A stretch of 64,000 nucleotides of DNA, taken from assembly GCA_016280395.1 (NCBI GenBank), contig JAEEGQ010000022.1, positions 62,001 to 126,000 of the forward strand, given 5' to 3'. Under the pieces are notes generated by a model. It had not been told where the DNA came from. It saw only the letters and a list, made by a program, of their open reading frames with translations, and made no database searches. Each line of letters opens with the position of its first letter. Position 1 is the first letter of the stretch. Positions 21,175 through 32,511 of this stretch are shown here, in pieces. The DNA is from Lachnospiraceae bacterium. GTDB lineage: Bacteria; Bacillota; Clostridia; Lachnospirales; Lachnospiraceae. Both the position numbers and the translations under genes were made by a program.

Positions 21175-22200
21175 ATGGACTACAAGAAAGCCGGAGTTGA
21201 CATTGAAGCCGGTTACAAGGCCGTAGAGCTAATGAAGCAGCACATAAAAGGGACGCTGCGTCCCGAAGTGCTTGGCGGGATAGGCGGCTTTTCGGGAGCT
21301 TTCTCGATGAAAGGCTTCATGAACATGGAGGAACCGACACTCGTGTCCGGTACGGACGGCGTCGGTACGAAGCTGAAGATCGCATTTCTTCTTAACAAAC
21401 ACGACACGGTAGGCATAGACTGCGTTGCCATGTGTGTTAACGACATTGCTTGTGCGGGCGGAGAACCTTTGTTCTTCCTCGATTACATTGCATGCGGAAA
21501 GAATATACCGGAGAAGATAGCGACCATAGTTTCGGGAGTAGCGGAGGGCTGCAAGCAGTCAAATGCCGCACTCATCGGCGGTGAGACTGCCGAGATGCCC
21601 GGGTTTTATCCCGAGGATGAATACGATCTTGCGGGCTTTGCCGTAGGTATCGTGGACAGAAAGAACATTATCGACGGAAGTACGCTTACGCCGGGAGATG
21701 TCATCATCGGCATCGCTTCATCGGGCATCCACAGCAACGGATATTCCCTTGTGCGTAAGGTGTTTGTCATGAGTGAAGAGTCGCTTTCAAGATACTACGA
21801 AAGCCTCGGAAGCACTCTCGGTGATACGCTTATCACACCCACCAAGATCTATGTGAAAGCGCTCGACTCGGTAAAAAAGGGCGGGGTAAAGATAAAGGCC
21901 TGCAGCCATATAACAGGCGGCGGTTTCTACGAGAATATCCCGAGAATGCTCAAGGAAGGCACACATGCCGTGATAAAGAAGGACAGCTACCCGATCCCGC
22001 CTATTTTCGGCATGCTGAAAAAGGACGGCTCCATCGATGAGCATATGATGTACAACACATACAACTGCGGTATCGGAATGATGCTTGCCGTTGATGCGAA
22101 GGATGCGGACGAAACCGTAAGGCTTATCGAACAGGCCGGCGAGAGAGCCTATATCGTCGGTGAGATCAAGGCGGGCGAGAAAGGGATCACATTATGCTGA
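21175..22200 (+). CDS. purM: Phosphoribosylformylglycinamidine cyclo-ligase
   Basis: [52 protein letters not shown]. Confidence 0.98.
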   Translation: MDYKKAGVDIEAGYKAVELMKQHIKGTLRPEVLGGIGGFSGAFSMKGFMNMEEPTLVSGTDGVGTKLKIAFLLNKHDTVGIDCVAMCVNDIACAGGEPLFFLDYIACGKNIPEKIATIVSGVAEGCKQSNAALIGGETAEMPGFYPEDEYDLAGFAVGIVDRKNIIDGSTLTPGDVIIGIASSGIHSNGYSLVRKVFVMSEESLSRYYESLGSTLGDTLITPTKIYVKALDSVKKGGVKIKACSHITGGGFYENIPRMLKEGTHAVIKKDSYPIPPIFGMLKKDGSIDEHMMYNTYNCGIGMMLAVDAKDADETVRLIEQAGERAYIVGEIKAGEKGITLC

Positions 22201-22778
22201 ACGTGACTGTTATGGTCTCGGGAGGCGGAACGAACCTGCAGGCCATAATTGACAGGATAAAGGACGGGACAGTCCGTAACGCGCGCATCGTCGGTGTCAT
22301 CAGCAACAAGAAAGAGGCATATGCTCTTCAGAGGGCGATGGATAACGGCATTCCGGCCATCTGCATCTCACCTAAGGATTATGATGCGGAAGGTTTTGCG
22401 GATACACTGCTTTTGAAGCTTGAAGAGCTTAAAACGGACCTTGTGGTGCTTGCGGGATATCTTGTGATAGTTCCCGAAAAGGTTGTAAATGCCTACGAGG
22501 GCAGGATCATCAACATCCACCCTTCGCTTATCCCTGCTTTCTGCGGGGACGGGATGTACGGCCTCAAAGTGCACAGAGCCGTGCTTGAGCGCGGATGCAA
22601 GGTAAGCGGCGCGACGGTCCATTTTGTTGACGCGGGCACGGATACAGGCCCTATAATCTTCCAGAAGGCGGTAGAAGTAAAAGAAGGCGACACACCGGAA
22701 ACACTGCAGAAACGCATTATGGAAGAGGCTGAATGGGAGCTGCTCCCGAAAGCCATAGACAAGATAGCAAACGGGTAA
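22194..22778 (+). CDS. purN: Phosphoribosylglycinamide formyltransferase
   Basis: [51 protein letters not shown]. Confidence 0.97.
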   Translation: MLNVTVMVSGGGTNLQAIIDRIKDGTVRNARIVGVISNKKEAYALQRAMDNGIPAICISPKDYDAEGFADTLLLKLEELKTDLVVLAGYLVIVPEKVVNAYEGRIINIHPSLIPAFCGDGMYGLKVHRAVLERGCKVSGATVHFVDAGTDTGPIIFQKAVEVKEGDTPETLQKRIMEEAEWELLPKAIDKIANG

Positions 22779-22838
22779 ACACGAGAAACGGCCGTTTGCT
22801 GGTGTTTGCGGCCGGTTCGGGATTGGAGATAAGCATAA

Positions 22839-24122
22839 ATGAGCATTAACATACTTGTAGTCGGTGGCGGCGGACGCGAGCATGCCATCTGCACAAAGAT
22901 CGCGCAAAGCCCGAGGTGCAAAAAGCTTTACTGCGCTCCCGGAAACGCGGGGATCGCGGAAGTGGCTGAGTGCGTACCCTTTGCGGTAACCGATTTTGAA
23001 GGCATCGGGAACTTCGCAAAGGATCATGAGGTCGGGCTTGTGGTGATAGGACCTGACGATCCGCTTGCGCTTGGTATCGTGGACGCGCTTGAAGCGAAAG
23101 GCTTAAGAGTGTTCGGACCCCGCAAGAATGCAGCTATCCTTGAAGCTTCCAAGGCTTTTTCAAAGGATCTCATGAAGAAATACGGGATCCCGACAGCAGC
23201 CTATGAGGTATTCGATTCCTGCGAAAAAGCGGAAGAGTACCTGAAAACAGCGGATTATCCGATAGTGCTTAAAGCGGACGGACTTGCGCTCGGAAAGGGC
23301 GTTTTGATCTGCGAGACGCTGGAAGATGCCATAAGCGGCATACGTTCCATGATGCAGGACAAGAAGTTCGGAAACGCCGGGAACAGGGTGGTTATCGAGG
23401 AATTCCTTAAGGGACGCGAGATCTCGGTACTTTCCTTTGTGGACGGCGAAACCATAAAGATCATGTCTTCGGCTCAGGACCATAAACGCGCGAAAGACAA
23501 CGACGAAGGCTTGAATACAGGCGGAATGGGCAACTTCTCACCAAGCCCGTTCTATACAGCAGAGGTTGATGCCTTCTGTAAAAAGTACATTTTCCAGCCT
23601 ACCGTGGACGCAATGAAAGCGGAAGGCAGGCCGTTCAAGGGCGTTATATTCTTCGGACTTATCCTTACGGATAAAGGACCGAAAGTCCTTGAATACAATG
23701 CGAGGTTCGGAGACCCCGAGACACAGGTGGTGCTCCCCCGCATGAAAAACGATATAGTGGATGTGTTTGAGGCATGCATAGACGGAACACTTGCCGGCAT
23801 CAACCTTGAATTTGAGGACAATGCGGCAGTCTGCGTGGTGCTTGCGTCGGACGGATATCCCGAAAAGTATGAAAAGGGCTTTAAGATAACCGGACAGGAG
23901 AGGTTCATGGGAAAGAACGATTATTTCCTGTTCCATGCGGGGACGAAAAAGCTCGACGACGGAAGTGTCGTCACAAACGGAGGAAGGGTGCTTGGGGTTA
24001 CAGCTCTCGGGAAAGATATTCACGAGGCGCGCAAAAAGGCTTACGAAGCAACCGGATGGGTTGACTTCGCAAACAAGTACATGCGTACTGACATCGCCAG
24101 ATCGGCAGACAATGTAAACTAA
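22839..24122 (+). CDS. purD: Phosphoribosylamine-glycine ligase
   Basis: [70 protein letters not shown]. Confidence 0.98.
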   Translation: MSINILVVGGGGREHAICTKIAQSPRCKKLYCAPGNAGIAEVAECVPFAVTDFEGIGNFAKDHEVGLVVIGPDDPLALGIVDALEAKGLRVFGPRKNAAILEASKAFSKDLMKKYGIPTAAYEVFDSCEKAEEYLKTADYPIVLKADGLALGKGVLICETLEDAISGIRSMMQDKKFGNAGNRVVIEEFLKGREISVLSFVDGETIKIMSSAQDHKRAKDNDEGLNTGGMGNFSPSPFYTAEVDAFCKKYIFQPTVDAMKAEGRPFKGVIFFGLILTDKGPKVLEYNARFGDPETQVVLPRMKNDIVDVFEACIDGTLAGINLEFEDNAAVCVVLASDGYPEKYEKGFKITGQERFMGKNDYFLFHAGTKKLDDGSVVTNGGRVLGVTALGKDIHEARKKAYEATGWVDFANKYMRTDIARSADNVN

Positions 24123-24136
24123 GGAGGCACCGCAAC

Positions 24137-25381
24137 ATGTATTCATTCGATTCAGTTAAGAGAACAGATCCGGAACTCGCAGAGGCCATAAGCCTCGAGA
24201 TGCAGCGCCAGGAGAGCCATCTCGAGCTCATTGCTTCGGAAAATTTCGTCAGTGAAGCCGTTATGTCGGCTATGGGAAGCCCGCTTACCAACAAATATGC
24301 GGAAGGTTATCCCGGAAAGCGTTATTACGGAGGATGCGAATTCGTTGACATAGCAGAAAACCTTGCGATCGAGCGCGCAAAGAAGCTTTTTGGCTGCACC
24401 TACGCGAATGTACAGCCTCATTCCGGCGCACAGGCAAACATGGTGGTGTTTTTCGCACTCTGCAAGCCCGGTGACACCATCATGGGCATGAACCTTGCTC
24501 ATGGCGGCCACCTTTCGCACGGAAGTGCCGTTAATTTCTCCGGTTCCTACTTCAATATCGTACCTTACGGTGTTAACGACGAGGGCTTCATAGATTATGA
24601 TGAAGTTGAGCGTATCGCAAAAGAATGCAAGCCGAAGATGATCGTCTGCGGCGCAAGCGCATACGCGAGAAAGATAGATTTTAAGCGCTTCCGTGAGATA
24701 GCTGATTCCGTAGGCGCTTACCTTATGGCAGATATCGCACATATCGCGGGCCTTGTATGCACGGGGTATCATGAAAGCCCCATCCCTTACGCACATGTGA
24801 CAACCACAACCACCCACAAGACCTTAAGAGGACCGAGAGGCGGCCTTATCCTTTCCTCAGCTGAATTTGCGGAAGAGCACAAGCTGAACAAGGCGCTTTT
24901 CCCGGGGATCCAGGGCGGTCCGCTGATGCATGTCATCGCTGCAAAAGCTGTATGCTTTAAGGAGGCACTCGATCCTTCGTTTAAGGAATATGCCGGCAAT
25001 ATCGTCGCAAACGCGGCAGCCCTTGCGGACGGTCTTAAAGAGAGAGGCTTCAAGCTTGTTTCCGATGGCACTGACAACCACCTGATGCTGCTTGACCTTA
25101 GAAGCGTCGGCAGGACAGGTAAAGAACTCGAGCATGCGCTTGACGCGGTGAACATTACCTGCAACAAGAACGCTATCCCCAACGACCCCGAAAAGCCCGG
25201 GATCACAAGCGGAATAAGGCTCGGAACACCGGCTGTTACAACAAGAGGCTTAAAGGCATCGGATATGTCAATTATCGCTGAAGCGATCTCGCTTGTCGCA
25301 AAGGATCCGGAGGGCAACAAGGAGCAGGCTGCATCACTTGTGAAGGTGCTTACCGACTCATACCCGCTGTTTGCAAAATAA
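24137..25381 (+). CDS. glyA: Serine hydroxymethyltransferase
   Basis: [40 protein letters not shown]. Confidence 0.98.
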   Translation: MYSFDSVKRTDPELAEAISLEMQRQESHLELIASENFVSEAVMSAMGSPLTNKYAEGYPGKRYYGGCEFVDIAENLAIERAKKLFGCTYANVQPHSGAQANMVVFFALCKPGDTIMGMNLAHGGHLSHGSAVNFSGSYFNIVPYGVNDEGFIDYDEVERIAKECKPKMIVCGASAYARKIDFKRFREIADSVGAYLMADIAHIAGLVCTGYHESPIPYAHVTTTTTHKTLRGPRGGLILSSAEFAEEHKLNKALFPGIQGGPLMHVIAAKAVCFKEALDPSFKEYAGNIVANAAALADGLKERGFKLVSDGTDNHLMLLDLRSVGRTGKELEHALDAVNITCNKNAIPNDPEKPGITSGIRLGTPAVTTRGLKASDMSIIAEAISLVAKDPEGNKEQAASLVKVLTDSYPLFAK

Positions 25382-25404
25382 TAGATCCATAACGGATAAA
25401 TGAT

Positions 25405-25442
25405 AACCAGGCAGAAAGGAGTTGTCCTTCCTGCCTGGTTTT
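25405..25442 (+). terminator. Rho-independent terminator after glyA
   Basis: AACCAGGCAGAAAGGA-GTTG-TCCTTCCTGCCTGGTT then TT. Confidence 0.85.
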
Positions 25443-25534
25443 GTAATGGTCATATATCGGATCGAAGCAGATGCTGTGTTTTGAACCGGTGAAAGGTCTT
25501 TCGTGTCCGGCAGGCCGCAAGGACGGCTTCCGGA

Positions 25535-26566
25535 TCATGCTCCCGTACTTGAACGCCAGACGGGAGTGGTGGCAACCAGCGTCTTTGTAAAGGGCATTCC
25601 CGGATTTTTAATGCGGTTAAGCAGTATATCTGCAGCCAGACGCCCTATCTCGACTCCGGGTATCTTTACGGTCGTAAGGGGCGGGTCTGCAAGGGCAGAC
25701 TGGGTAATGCCGTCAAAACCTGCGACCATGATGTCTTTTGGTATCTTAAGGCCCTTCTGTTTAAGGGCATACATAAGATGGATCGCAAGATAATCGTTGG
25801 CACATACATAGGCATCGGGAAGGTGCTTGAGCTCATTCAGCCTGTCGTAGATCCAGTCAGTATCACCGTAGGGGAAGGAATCGGGCGCGAGGATGCTGTA
25901 GCCGGTCGGGTCGGGAAGAGCGTGGTCTTTCGCAGCAAGGCATAATCCGGCCCAACGGTCGCTGAAGCTGCCGCAGTGTTCCTTGTCGCCAAAGAAACCG
26001 ATGCTCCCGGCACCTTTTTGAACAAGGTGGTTAACAAGTTCGATCACACTCGAATAACTCTCCATGGAGATAAAATCACATTTCATCAGCCTCGCAGCGG
26101 AAGTTGTGGGGCTGTCTATCATTATCGTAGGGATCCCGAGGTTGCAGATGTGGTCAAGGTACTCGGGATCAAAAAGCTCGATCCCGACTATCCCCGCAGT
26201 CCGGTCCGGAAGGAAGTGGGGCGGGAGAGTCTTCTGTTCAAGCTCATCTTTAGAAATCTCAAACATTTTAAGGGTATATCCGGCACGGCATATCTGGTCC
26301 GTAAAGGTAGTAACAAAGAATGTACCAAAATGGTAATCCACGGGCATGTTCGCAGTCAGGAGCGCAATGGTCTTGCTGTCGTTTGCGGGATGCTTTTCAT
26401 CTGTCATCACCGGAAGCCGGTAACCGAGATCCTCCGCTTTCTTTAAGATCAGTTCCTTTGTTGAAGCGGGAACGGCGCCTCTTCCGTTAAAGACTTTAGA
26501 GACCGTATTCCTTGAAAGACCGCAGGCATCGGCTATATCCTGCATTGTCACTCGTTTGTTGTTCAT
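25535..26566 (-). CDS. LacI-family transcriptional regulator
   Basis: MQDIADACGLSRNTVSKVFNGRGAVPASTKELILKKAEDLGY HTH plus periplasmic-binding-like domain; divergent from the fructan operon. Confidence 0.93.
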   Translation of the reverse strand: MNNKRVTMQDIADACGLSRNTVSKVFNGRGAVPASTKELILKKAEDLGYRLPVMTDEKHPANDSKTIALLTANMPVDYHFGTFFVTTFTDQICRAGYTLKMFEISKDELEQKTLPPHFLPDRTAGIVGIELFDPEYLDHICNLGIPTIMIDSPTTSAARLMKCDFISMESYSSVIELVNHLVQKGAGSIGFFGDKEHCGSFSDRWAGLCLAAKDHALPDPTGYSILAPDSFPYGDTDWIYDRLNELKHLPDAYVCANDYLAIHLMYALKQKGLKIPKDIMVAGFDGITQSALADPPLTTVKIPGVEIGRLAADILLNRIKNPGMPFTKTLVATTPVWRSSTGA

Positions 26567-26595
26567 CGTTGTATTACCTTTCTTTTTGCTGATCC

Positions 26596-26641
26596 TATGA
26601 TATCATACACGTTTCTATAAAACAAGTTTACAAAATGTAAA
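26596..26641. promoter_or_regulatory. Palindromic operator candidates in the lacI/ABC divergent region
   Basis: TATGATATCATA (26596-26607, perfect palindrome) and TTTACA-AAA-TGTAAA (26627-26641). Confidence 0.45.
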
Positions 26642-26732
26642 ATTTCAGACAACATTTTTGTAAAATTTGCACAGGTATCAAATGTATATTTGTTAATTCT
26701 GAACAAAAATGGACTGCGATAAAGATAACATA

Positions 26733-26761
26733 TTGACATATTGAAGTGCAGGATGTAAAAT
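26733..26761 (+). promoter_or_regulatory. Putative promoter TTGACA-N17-TAAAAT for the fructan operon
   Basis: TTGACA 26733-26738 and TAAAAT 26756-26761. Confidence 0.7.
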
Positions 26762-26857
26762 CAGATCATGAAATGTAAACAATGTAAATCTGATGTAAAC
26801 ATACGAACGTTTCCGAATACGTCTTTACTGTAAGATTTCAAATTACTCCGGAGGTCA

Positions 26858-27820
26858 GTGATGAGTTTTGTAAAACGAAACCCGGCGAAAAGAAACGGAA
26901 AGATCCCGATGAAAAAAAGGATCCGCACCTTTATTGATAACAGTCCCTACCTTTGGATGCTGCTCCCGGCAGTGATAACGGTGTTTGTTTTCTGTTATCT
27001 TCCCATCTATGGCGTACTCATCGCCTTTCAGGATTTCATGCCGGGAGACAGGATCCTTGCCGACACTACTATATGGGTCGGCTTCAGGAATTTCACACGT
27101 TTCTTTTCCGATGTGCAGTTCCTTCCGCTTATGAAAAACACATTTCTTCTGTGTATCTACGGCTTTATTATCGGTTTCCCACTGCCTATAATCGTGGCAC
27201 TTTCACTTAATGCCGTCAGGAACAGACGCGCCGGGAAGGTGCTTCAGACGATCTACACAGCGCCTCATTTCATCTCGCTTGTGGTACTTGTAGGTATGCT
27301 CCGTCTGTTTTTCGGACGCTACGGCCTTGTGAACAACGCGGCAGCGGCCCTCGGTGCGGAAAGAATATCCTTTTTCCTTGAAAATCCCGCTTTCAGGCCA
27401 ATGTACATCCTGTCAAGCAACTGGCAGGATTTCGGCTGGAGCGCGGTCATATACATAGCTGCACTGTCAAATGTAGATCCGCAGCTTCACGAAGCGGCAA
27501 TGATCGACGGCGCAAGCCGCCTGCAGAGAGTCTTCCACGTGGATATACCTGCGATCATGCCCATGATAAGCGTTATGCTGATCATGTCGATAGGCGGGCT
27601 CATGGGTGTCGGATATGAAAAGGCCCTGCTCATGCAGACCGACGGTAATCTCGGAGTGAGCGAGCTTATCGCGACCTATGTGTACAAAAAAGGTCTGACG
27701 GGAGTGCCGGATCAGGCATACGCCACTGCGATCGGTCTGTTCAATTCGGTGATAAATGTTGTACTGCTGATCATAGCAAACACCACGTCAAAACGCTTTT
27801 CGGACAATTCGCTGTGGTAA
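26858..27820 (+). CDS. Sugar ABC transporter permease (LplB/UgpA-type)
   Basis: Six TM; EAA loop HEAAMIDGASRLQRVFHVDIPAIMPM. Confidence 0.93.
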   Translation: MMSFVKRNPAKRNGKIPMKKRIRTFIDNSPYLWMLLPAVITVFVFCYLPIYGVLIAFQDFMPGDRILADTTIWVGFRNFTRFFSDVQFLPLMKNTFLLCIYGFIIGFPLPIIVALSLNAVRNRRAGKVLQTIYTAPHFISLVVLVGMLRLFFGRYGLVNNAAAALGAERISFFLENPAFRPMYILSSNWQDFGWSAVIYIAALSNVDPQLHEAAMIDGASRLQRVFHVDIPAIMPMISVMLIMSIGGLMGVGYEKALLMQTDGNLGVSELIATYVYKKGLTGVPDQAYATAIGLFNSVINVVLLIIANTTSKRFSDNSLW

Positions 27821-27917
27821 GAGAAGCGGTGCTGCGCTGCGAAGGGATGTCTGCACGGAGCTTTCGCACACTGTCTCCTAAAACTGTTCGAAAATATCAG
27901 GCAACAGAGGTAATGGT

Positions 27918-28832
27918 ATGAAACAAGGAATAAACAAGATAAATCCCGGTGCGGTGACACGGATAAAAAGAGGAGATAAGGTGTTTTTCTTCGTAAACGC
28001 CGTGTTCCTGGGGCTGTTAGCCATCCTGATCCTGTATCCGCTCTACTTTATAGTTATCGCGGCCATATCCGATCCGGATGCCGTACTAGCCGGAAAAGTG
28101 GTGTTCTGTCCGGTGAATATAACCTGGGACGGTTTCAGGAAGGTATTTGAAAGAAAAGACATCTGGACCGGTTACAGGAATACGATAGTGTATACCGCCG
28201 AAACGGTCGTCCTTTCGCTTCTTGTCACGATCCCCGCAGGCTGGGCCTTAAGCCGGAAAAAGCTTCCCTTCAGGAAATTCCTGATCGTATTTTTCATAAT
28301 CCCGATGTTCTTTGGCGGCGGCCTGATCCCGTTCTATAACGTCATGAGCAGGCTTCATCTCATCAATACATCCGGTGCGATAGTGCTTCCCGCGATACTT
28401 TCGGTCTGGAACCTCTTCATGACAAAGACCTTCTTTGAATCATCCATACCGGAGGGACTGCTTGAAGCAGCAAGGATCGACGGCGCAGGGAAGATCAGGA
28501 CATTCCTGTTTATCGTAGTCCCTCTGTCGAAAGCGATAATGGCAGTAATGGCGCTTTACTACGCGGTTGGACAATGGAACAGCTATTTCAATGCCATGAT
28601 CTTTCTTCAGGATGAAAAGATGTATCCGCTGCAGCTTGTGTTAAAGGAGATACTTATCGCTTCGGAAAGCACTGTCGGCGGAAGCGGCGAGACGATACTG
28701 CAGCAATACAGGCTTGCTAACCAGCTGAAATACGTATCGGTCATCGTTTCGAGCATTCCGGTGCTCTGCCTTTACCCCTTCGTGCAGAAGTATTTCGCAC
28801 AGGGTGTGATGATTGGTTCGTTAAAGGATTGA
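27918..28832 (+). CDS. Sugar ABC transporter permease (YtcP/AraQ-type)
   Basis: Six TM; EAA loop LLEAARIDGAGKIRTFLFIVVPLSKAI. Confidence 0.93.
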   Translation: MKQGINKINPGAVTRIKRGDKVFFFVNAVFLGLLAILILYPLYFIVIAAISDPDAVLAGKVVFCPVNITWDGFRKVFERKDIWTGYRNTIVYTAETVVLSLLVTIPAGWALSRKKLPFRKFLIVFFIIPMFFGGGLIPFYNVMSRLHLINTSGAIVLPAILSVWNLFMTKTFFESSIPEGLLEAARIDGAGKIRTFLFIVVPLSKAIMAVMALYYAVGQWNSYFNAMIFLQDEKMYPLQLVLKEILIASESTVGGSGETILQQYRLANQLKYVSVIVSSIPVLCLYPFVQKYFAQGVMIGSLKD

Positions 28833-28880
28833 TACATACAGTTAAGTTAAATAACTGCAAAGATAACGAGGAGGAAAATT

Positions 28881-30581
28881 ATGAAAAAAGTAAGGAAAAA
28901 CGGAGCAAAGACGGTGGCGCTCCTTCTGGCGCTGATGATGCTCCTTACTGCCTGCGGCGGAAAAAACACCGGCAACAGGCAGACGGGGGATCTCGGAAAG
29001 CTGACATCGGAATACGGCTTCCAGTGGACAGACCCGGCGAAGCCCATTCTTAACGACACAGGGGCAAAAGAACTGTCCTTCAGGGTATATTCGTCAAAAA
29101 ACGCATCTGCCCTTGATTATAACGATATGCAGGTCATGGCGGACCTTTTTGAACAGACCAATGTTACGGTAAACTGGGAAAACGTTTCGGAATCCGTGTA
29201 TTCGCAGCAGAAGAACCTTATCTTCGGCAATGCCGACAACAGGCCCGATGCGATATATCATGCCGGGATGAGTGCCGGGGAGATAATCAAGTACGCGAAG
29301 CGCAAGGTGCTTGTGCCGATAAGCGATTACCTTGAATACATGCCGAATCTGAAGAAGATCCTCGAAGACAGGCCGGATATCGAAAAACAGCTTGTAAACA
29401 CCGAAGACGGCAAGATCTATTCACTCCCGAGGATAGAAGAGATGGGGCTTCTCCAGAATCCCAATCTTTTGTTCCTGAACAGGGAATGGACGCTGAAAGC
29501 CATCGAAGCGGGAGCAGTCAAAGGCCTTTCGAAAGACGCGGTAAAGGACGGACTGGCGCTTGACTGCGTACAGATGGAAGCACTGCTGACCTTCTTTAAG
29601 GACAATGACATGAACGGGAACGGAAGAACGGATGATGAACGGCCTCTGAGCTTTGTTTATAACAACTGGCAGGGAAATCAGTGCGATCTTTACGGGATGT
29701 TCGGATTAAACGACAATCTTGAGCACAGAGTCATCATAAACGGAAAGGTGACCTATACGGTTCTTGACGACAGGTTCAGGACAGCCACGAACTTTATCGC
29801 CGACTGGGTCACAAAAGGACTTATAGACAAGGTATCGTTTGAGCAGAGCCAGGACAATTTCCTCGCAAACGGTAAAGGACTTGAGACCTACGGTGCCTTC
29901 TACTGGTGGGAGAGCGAGACGGTAGTATCGGATCCGGAGCATTACATAGTATGCAATCCTCTTGCGGGACCAAACGGAGACCGCACGGTATGCGTTTCAA
30001 ACAACCCTGAGACAGGAACGGGCGAAGTAATAGTTTTCTCGAGCTGCGAGTATCCGGAGGTACTGCTTGCTTATTTTGACAGATATTACGACCCCGTGGT
30101 ATCGGCTCAGATCAATTACGGCCCGATAGGGATAGTGTATGAGGAAGAACGTGATGCGAAGGGGATGCTCGTTCAGAAGCCGCTTCCGGAGGGGATGACT
30201 GCGGACGAACTGCGTCTGCAGAACGCGCCGCTCGGGCTTATCTATCTTGGTGAATATGCATGGAACAACGTTGTGAATATGGAGCCGAGGGCGAAGCTGA
30301 GACTTGATCGTCTTAAGGCCAATGCGATCCCGTTCATCCCGGATGGCGTAAAACCGTGTCCGAACCTCCAGTTTTCACTTGAAGAGCTTAATACACTCGG
30401 CAGCTATGAGAGCAACCTTAACGACTATATAAGGACAAATATGATCGTATGGCTCATGAAGGGCGGAGTTACCGCCGAGGCATGGGAAGCCTTCAAAAAA
30501 GATCTTCACGACAAGGTTAAGATCGATGATATAGCAAAGGTATACCAGGATGCCTACAACAGATACCTGGAGGGAAAATAA
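28881..30581 (+). CDS. Extracellular solute-binding lipoprotein for an oligosaccharide
   Basis: Signal and lipobox LLTACGG; about 566 aa, LipO/YtcQ-like; follows two permeases. Confidence 0.9.
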   Translation: MKKVRKNGAKTVALLLALMMLLTACGGKNTGNRQTGDLGKLTSEYGFQWTDPAKPILNDTGAKELSFRVYSSKNASALDYNDMQVMADLFEQTNVTVNWENVSESVYSQQKNLIFGNADNRPDAIYHAGMSAGEIIKYAKRKVLVPISDYLEYMPNLKKILEDRPDIEKQLVNTEDGKIYSLPRIEEMGLLQNPNLLFLNREWTLKAIEAGAVKGLSKDAVKDGLALDCVQMEALLTFFKDNDMNGNGRTDDERPLSFVYNNWQGNQCDLYGMFGLNDNLEHRVIINGKVTYTVLDDRFRTATNFIADWVTKGLIDKVSFEQSQDNFLANGKGLETYGAFYWWESETVVSDPEHYIVCNPLAGPNGDRTVCVSNNPETGTGEVIVFSSCEYPEVLLAYFDRYYDPVVSAQINYGPIGIVYEEERDAKGMLVQKPLPEGMTADELRLQNAPLGLIYLGEYAWNNVVNMEPRAKLRLDRLKANAIPFIPDGVKPCPNLQFSLEELNTLGSYESNLNDYIRTNMIVWLMKGGVTAEAWEAFKKDLHDKVKIDDIAKVYQDAYNRYLEGK

Positions 30582-30608
30582 AGGTTTCACAAAAAAGGAG
30601 GAGAAAAG

Positions 30609-32459
30609 ATGAAAAAGAGAGCGATCGCCCTGCTGCTTGCCGTTTTTATGGTGCTTGGGCTTGCGGCATGCGGAAAGACCGATGCTGCGCCGACCGGCGG
30701 GCAGGAAAACACGGGTAAAAAACCTGCGATAACAGGCGTTGCGGACAAGGCGCTGCCTGCAGGCTCGGTGTTTGACGCACTTGAAGGTGTCACTGCTAAG
30801 GACGCCGACGGAAAGGATATCACCGGAAAGATAACCGTGGAATCCACCCCGAAGCTGTCTTTCCTCAACGGAAAGGCCACTGTTGAAGCTGCGGGCAATT
30901 ATGAGCTTGTCTACAGCGTAAAGGACGAGAAGGGCAACAGTGCCGAGGCTTATTCAACGCTTACCGTTACAAAGAAAACAGGGGAAGCCGAAGTTTACAG
31001 GGAATTTGACTTCTCTACGCGCGAGGTGACGGACAACAAAGGCTGGAACGCGAAGATCGGAGAGAGTGCCAAGGCTTCGGCCGAGCTTAAGGAAGGTGCT
31101 TATGTTATAAGCATCACAGATCCGGGTAACGGCGATGCGGATGTACAGCTTGCAAAAGCAGGCTTTGCTCTTGAGAATGCGGATTACAGGATCAGGGTGT
31201 TTGCAAAGTCTACAAAACCGACCTACGCGCATATCATAGCAAGAGATGAAAATGCCGAGGGCTGGAGCACTTTCGGGGGCGGCTTTAACCTTCCGATCAC
31301 CGAGAAGATGGCTCCTGTCGAGATAAGCTTTTCGGCAGCGGGCGGAAGTGCCGAACTGCTCATCAACCTCGGAAAGATCACCCCGAACCCCGATAATGCG
31401 GCAGATACGACTCCGAATGATTTTGTCGTAACCATTGACAAGATCGAGATCTACAAGATCGTTGGCGAAGAACACAAGGTTCCCGTATATACGGCAGAAC
31501 TGTCAAAAGATGATGCGATCGCTGTAAGCGCCGGAGACGGGGCTGAAGCTGCTCTTGCAAAGGAAGACGGCAAGGCTGTAATAAATATCGGCAAATATCC
31601 CACAGAGGGCGGAGTATGGAGCATTAAGGCCGATATCGCTCTTCCCGGGATCAGTATCGTAAAGGGTCAGAAATATTATTATTCGTTCAAGCTTAAAGCA
31701 GAAAAAGGCCAGAACGGCGAGGCACTTCTTGAGAGCGCGGCCCAGGGCTGGGAGTGCAGGGCGAATTTTAACGGGCTCGGTGCGGGCGCCGGCGAGGAAG
31801 TTACTGTCGAAGCCGTTTTCTCGGCCGAAGCGGATGTGAACGATCCCGTGATCAGGCTTCAGATCGGAAATGCACCTGAAGGCGCAAACGGCAATACCAT
31901 CACGATCAGCGATGTGGTCTTCGGAAAGCTTGAAGGCGATAAAGAGACAAGCAAGACGATCGAGGCATTTACCGCACTCGGGCGCATCAGCGGCAACGGT
32001 GAAAACAAGGATATCCCCTGGGAGACCTTTAACGGAACGGATGAGGATAACGAAAAGGGTGTAGGCACCATCTGGATGAAGGACGGCAGCCTTTTCTACC
32101 GCATAGACGAAGGCGGCATCGTTGACTGGCACAACAAGCTGATCTGCGGTTTTACCGGCAATCCCCTCACACTTGAGGCCGACAGCTATTACACAGTGGA
32201 GATAACGGCAAGAGCCGATAAGAACGTATCCTGCGGAGTATTCTTAAATCCCATGGGCGGCTGGGATCCCAGAGTTGCTGAAGGAATGGATATCACCACG
32301 GAATTCAAGACATTTACATTTTCCACCACGGAAACGCTCATAACCGATATGGCGTTCGAGCTCCTGTTCCAGTTCGGTTCCGAAGCTACGATGGCTCTCG
32401 GTGAGGTTACCGTTGAATTCAAGGATGTAAAGATATTACGTACCAAAGTACTTAACTGA
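30609..32459 (+). CDS. Multi-module carbohydrate-binding lipoprotein (Ig-like plus CBM4_9-like modules)
   Basis: Lipobox LGLAACGK; DUF5011/Ig-like segment (ITGVADKALPAGSVFDALEGVTAKDADGKDITGKI) then repeated beta-sandwich segments. Confidence 0.75.
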   Translation: MKKRAIALLLAVFMVLGLAACGKTDAAPTGGQENTGKKPAITGVADKALPAGSVFDALEGVTAKDADGKDITGKITVESTPKLSFLNGKATVEAAGNYELVYSVKDEKGNSAEAYSTLTVTKKTGEAEVYREFDFSTREVTDNKGWNAKIGESAKASAELKEGAYVISITDPGNGDADVQLAKAGFALENADYRIRVFAKSTKPTYAHIIARDENAEGWSTFGGGFNLPITEKMAPVEISFSAAGGSAELLINLGKITPNPDNAADTTPNDFVVTIDKIEIYKIVGEEHKVPVYTAELSKDDAIAVSAGDGAEAALAKEDGKAVINIGKYPTEGGVWSIKADIALPGISIVKGQKYYYSFKLKAEKGQNGEALLESAAQGWECRANFNGLGAGAGEEVTVEAVFSAEADVNDPVIRLQIGNAPEGANGNTITISDVVFGKLEGDKETSKTIEAFTALGRISGNGENKDIPWETFNGTDEDNEKGVGTIWMKDGSLFYRIDEGGIVDWHNKLICGFTGNPLTLEADSYYTVEITARADKNVSCGVFLNPMGGWDPRVAEGMDITTEFKTFTFSTTETLITDMAFELLFQFGSEATMALGEVTVEFKDVKILRTKVLN

Positions 32460-32470
32460 TGATTTTTTAT

Positions 32471-32495
32471 TGGGCGGCACTTAAGCTGCCGCCCA
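32471..32495 (+). other. Intercistronic hairpin without a T tract
   Basis: TGGGCGGCA-CTTAAGC-TGCCGCCCA between the binding lipoprotein and the GH32-like lipoprotein gene. Confidence 0.7.
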
Positions 32496-32511
32496 GGTCC
32501 CGGAGGATCCC

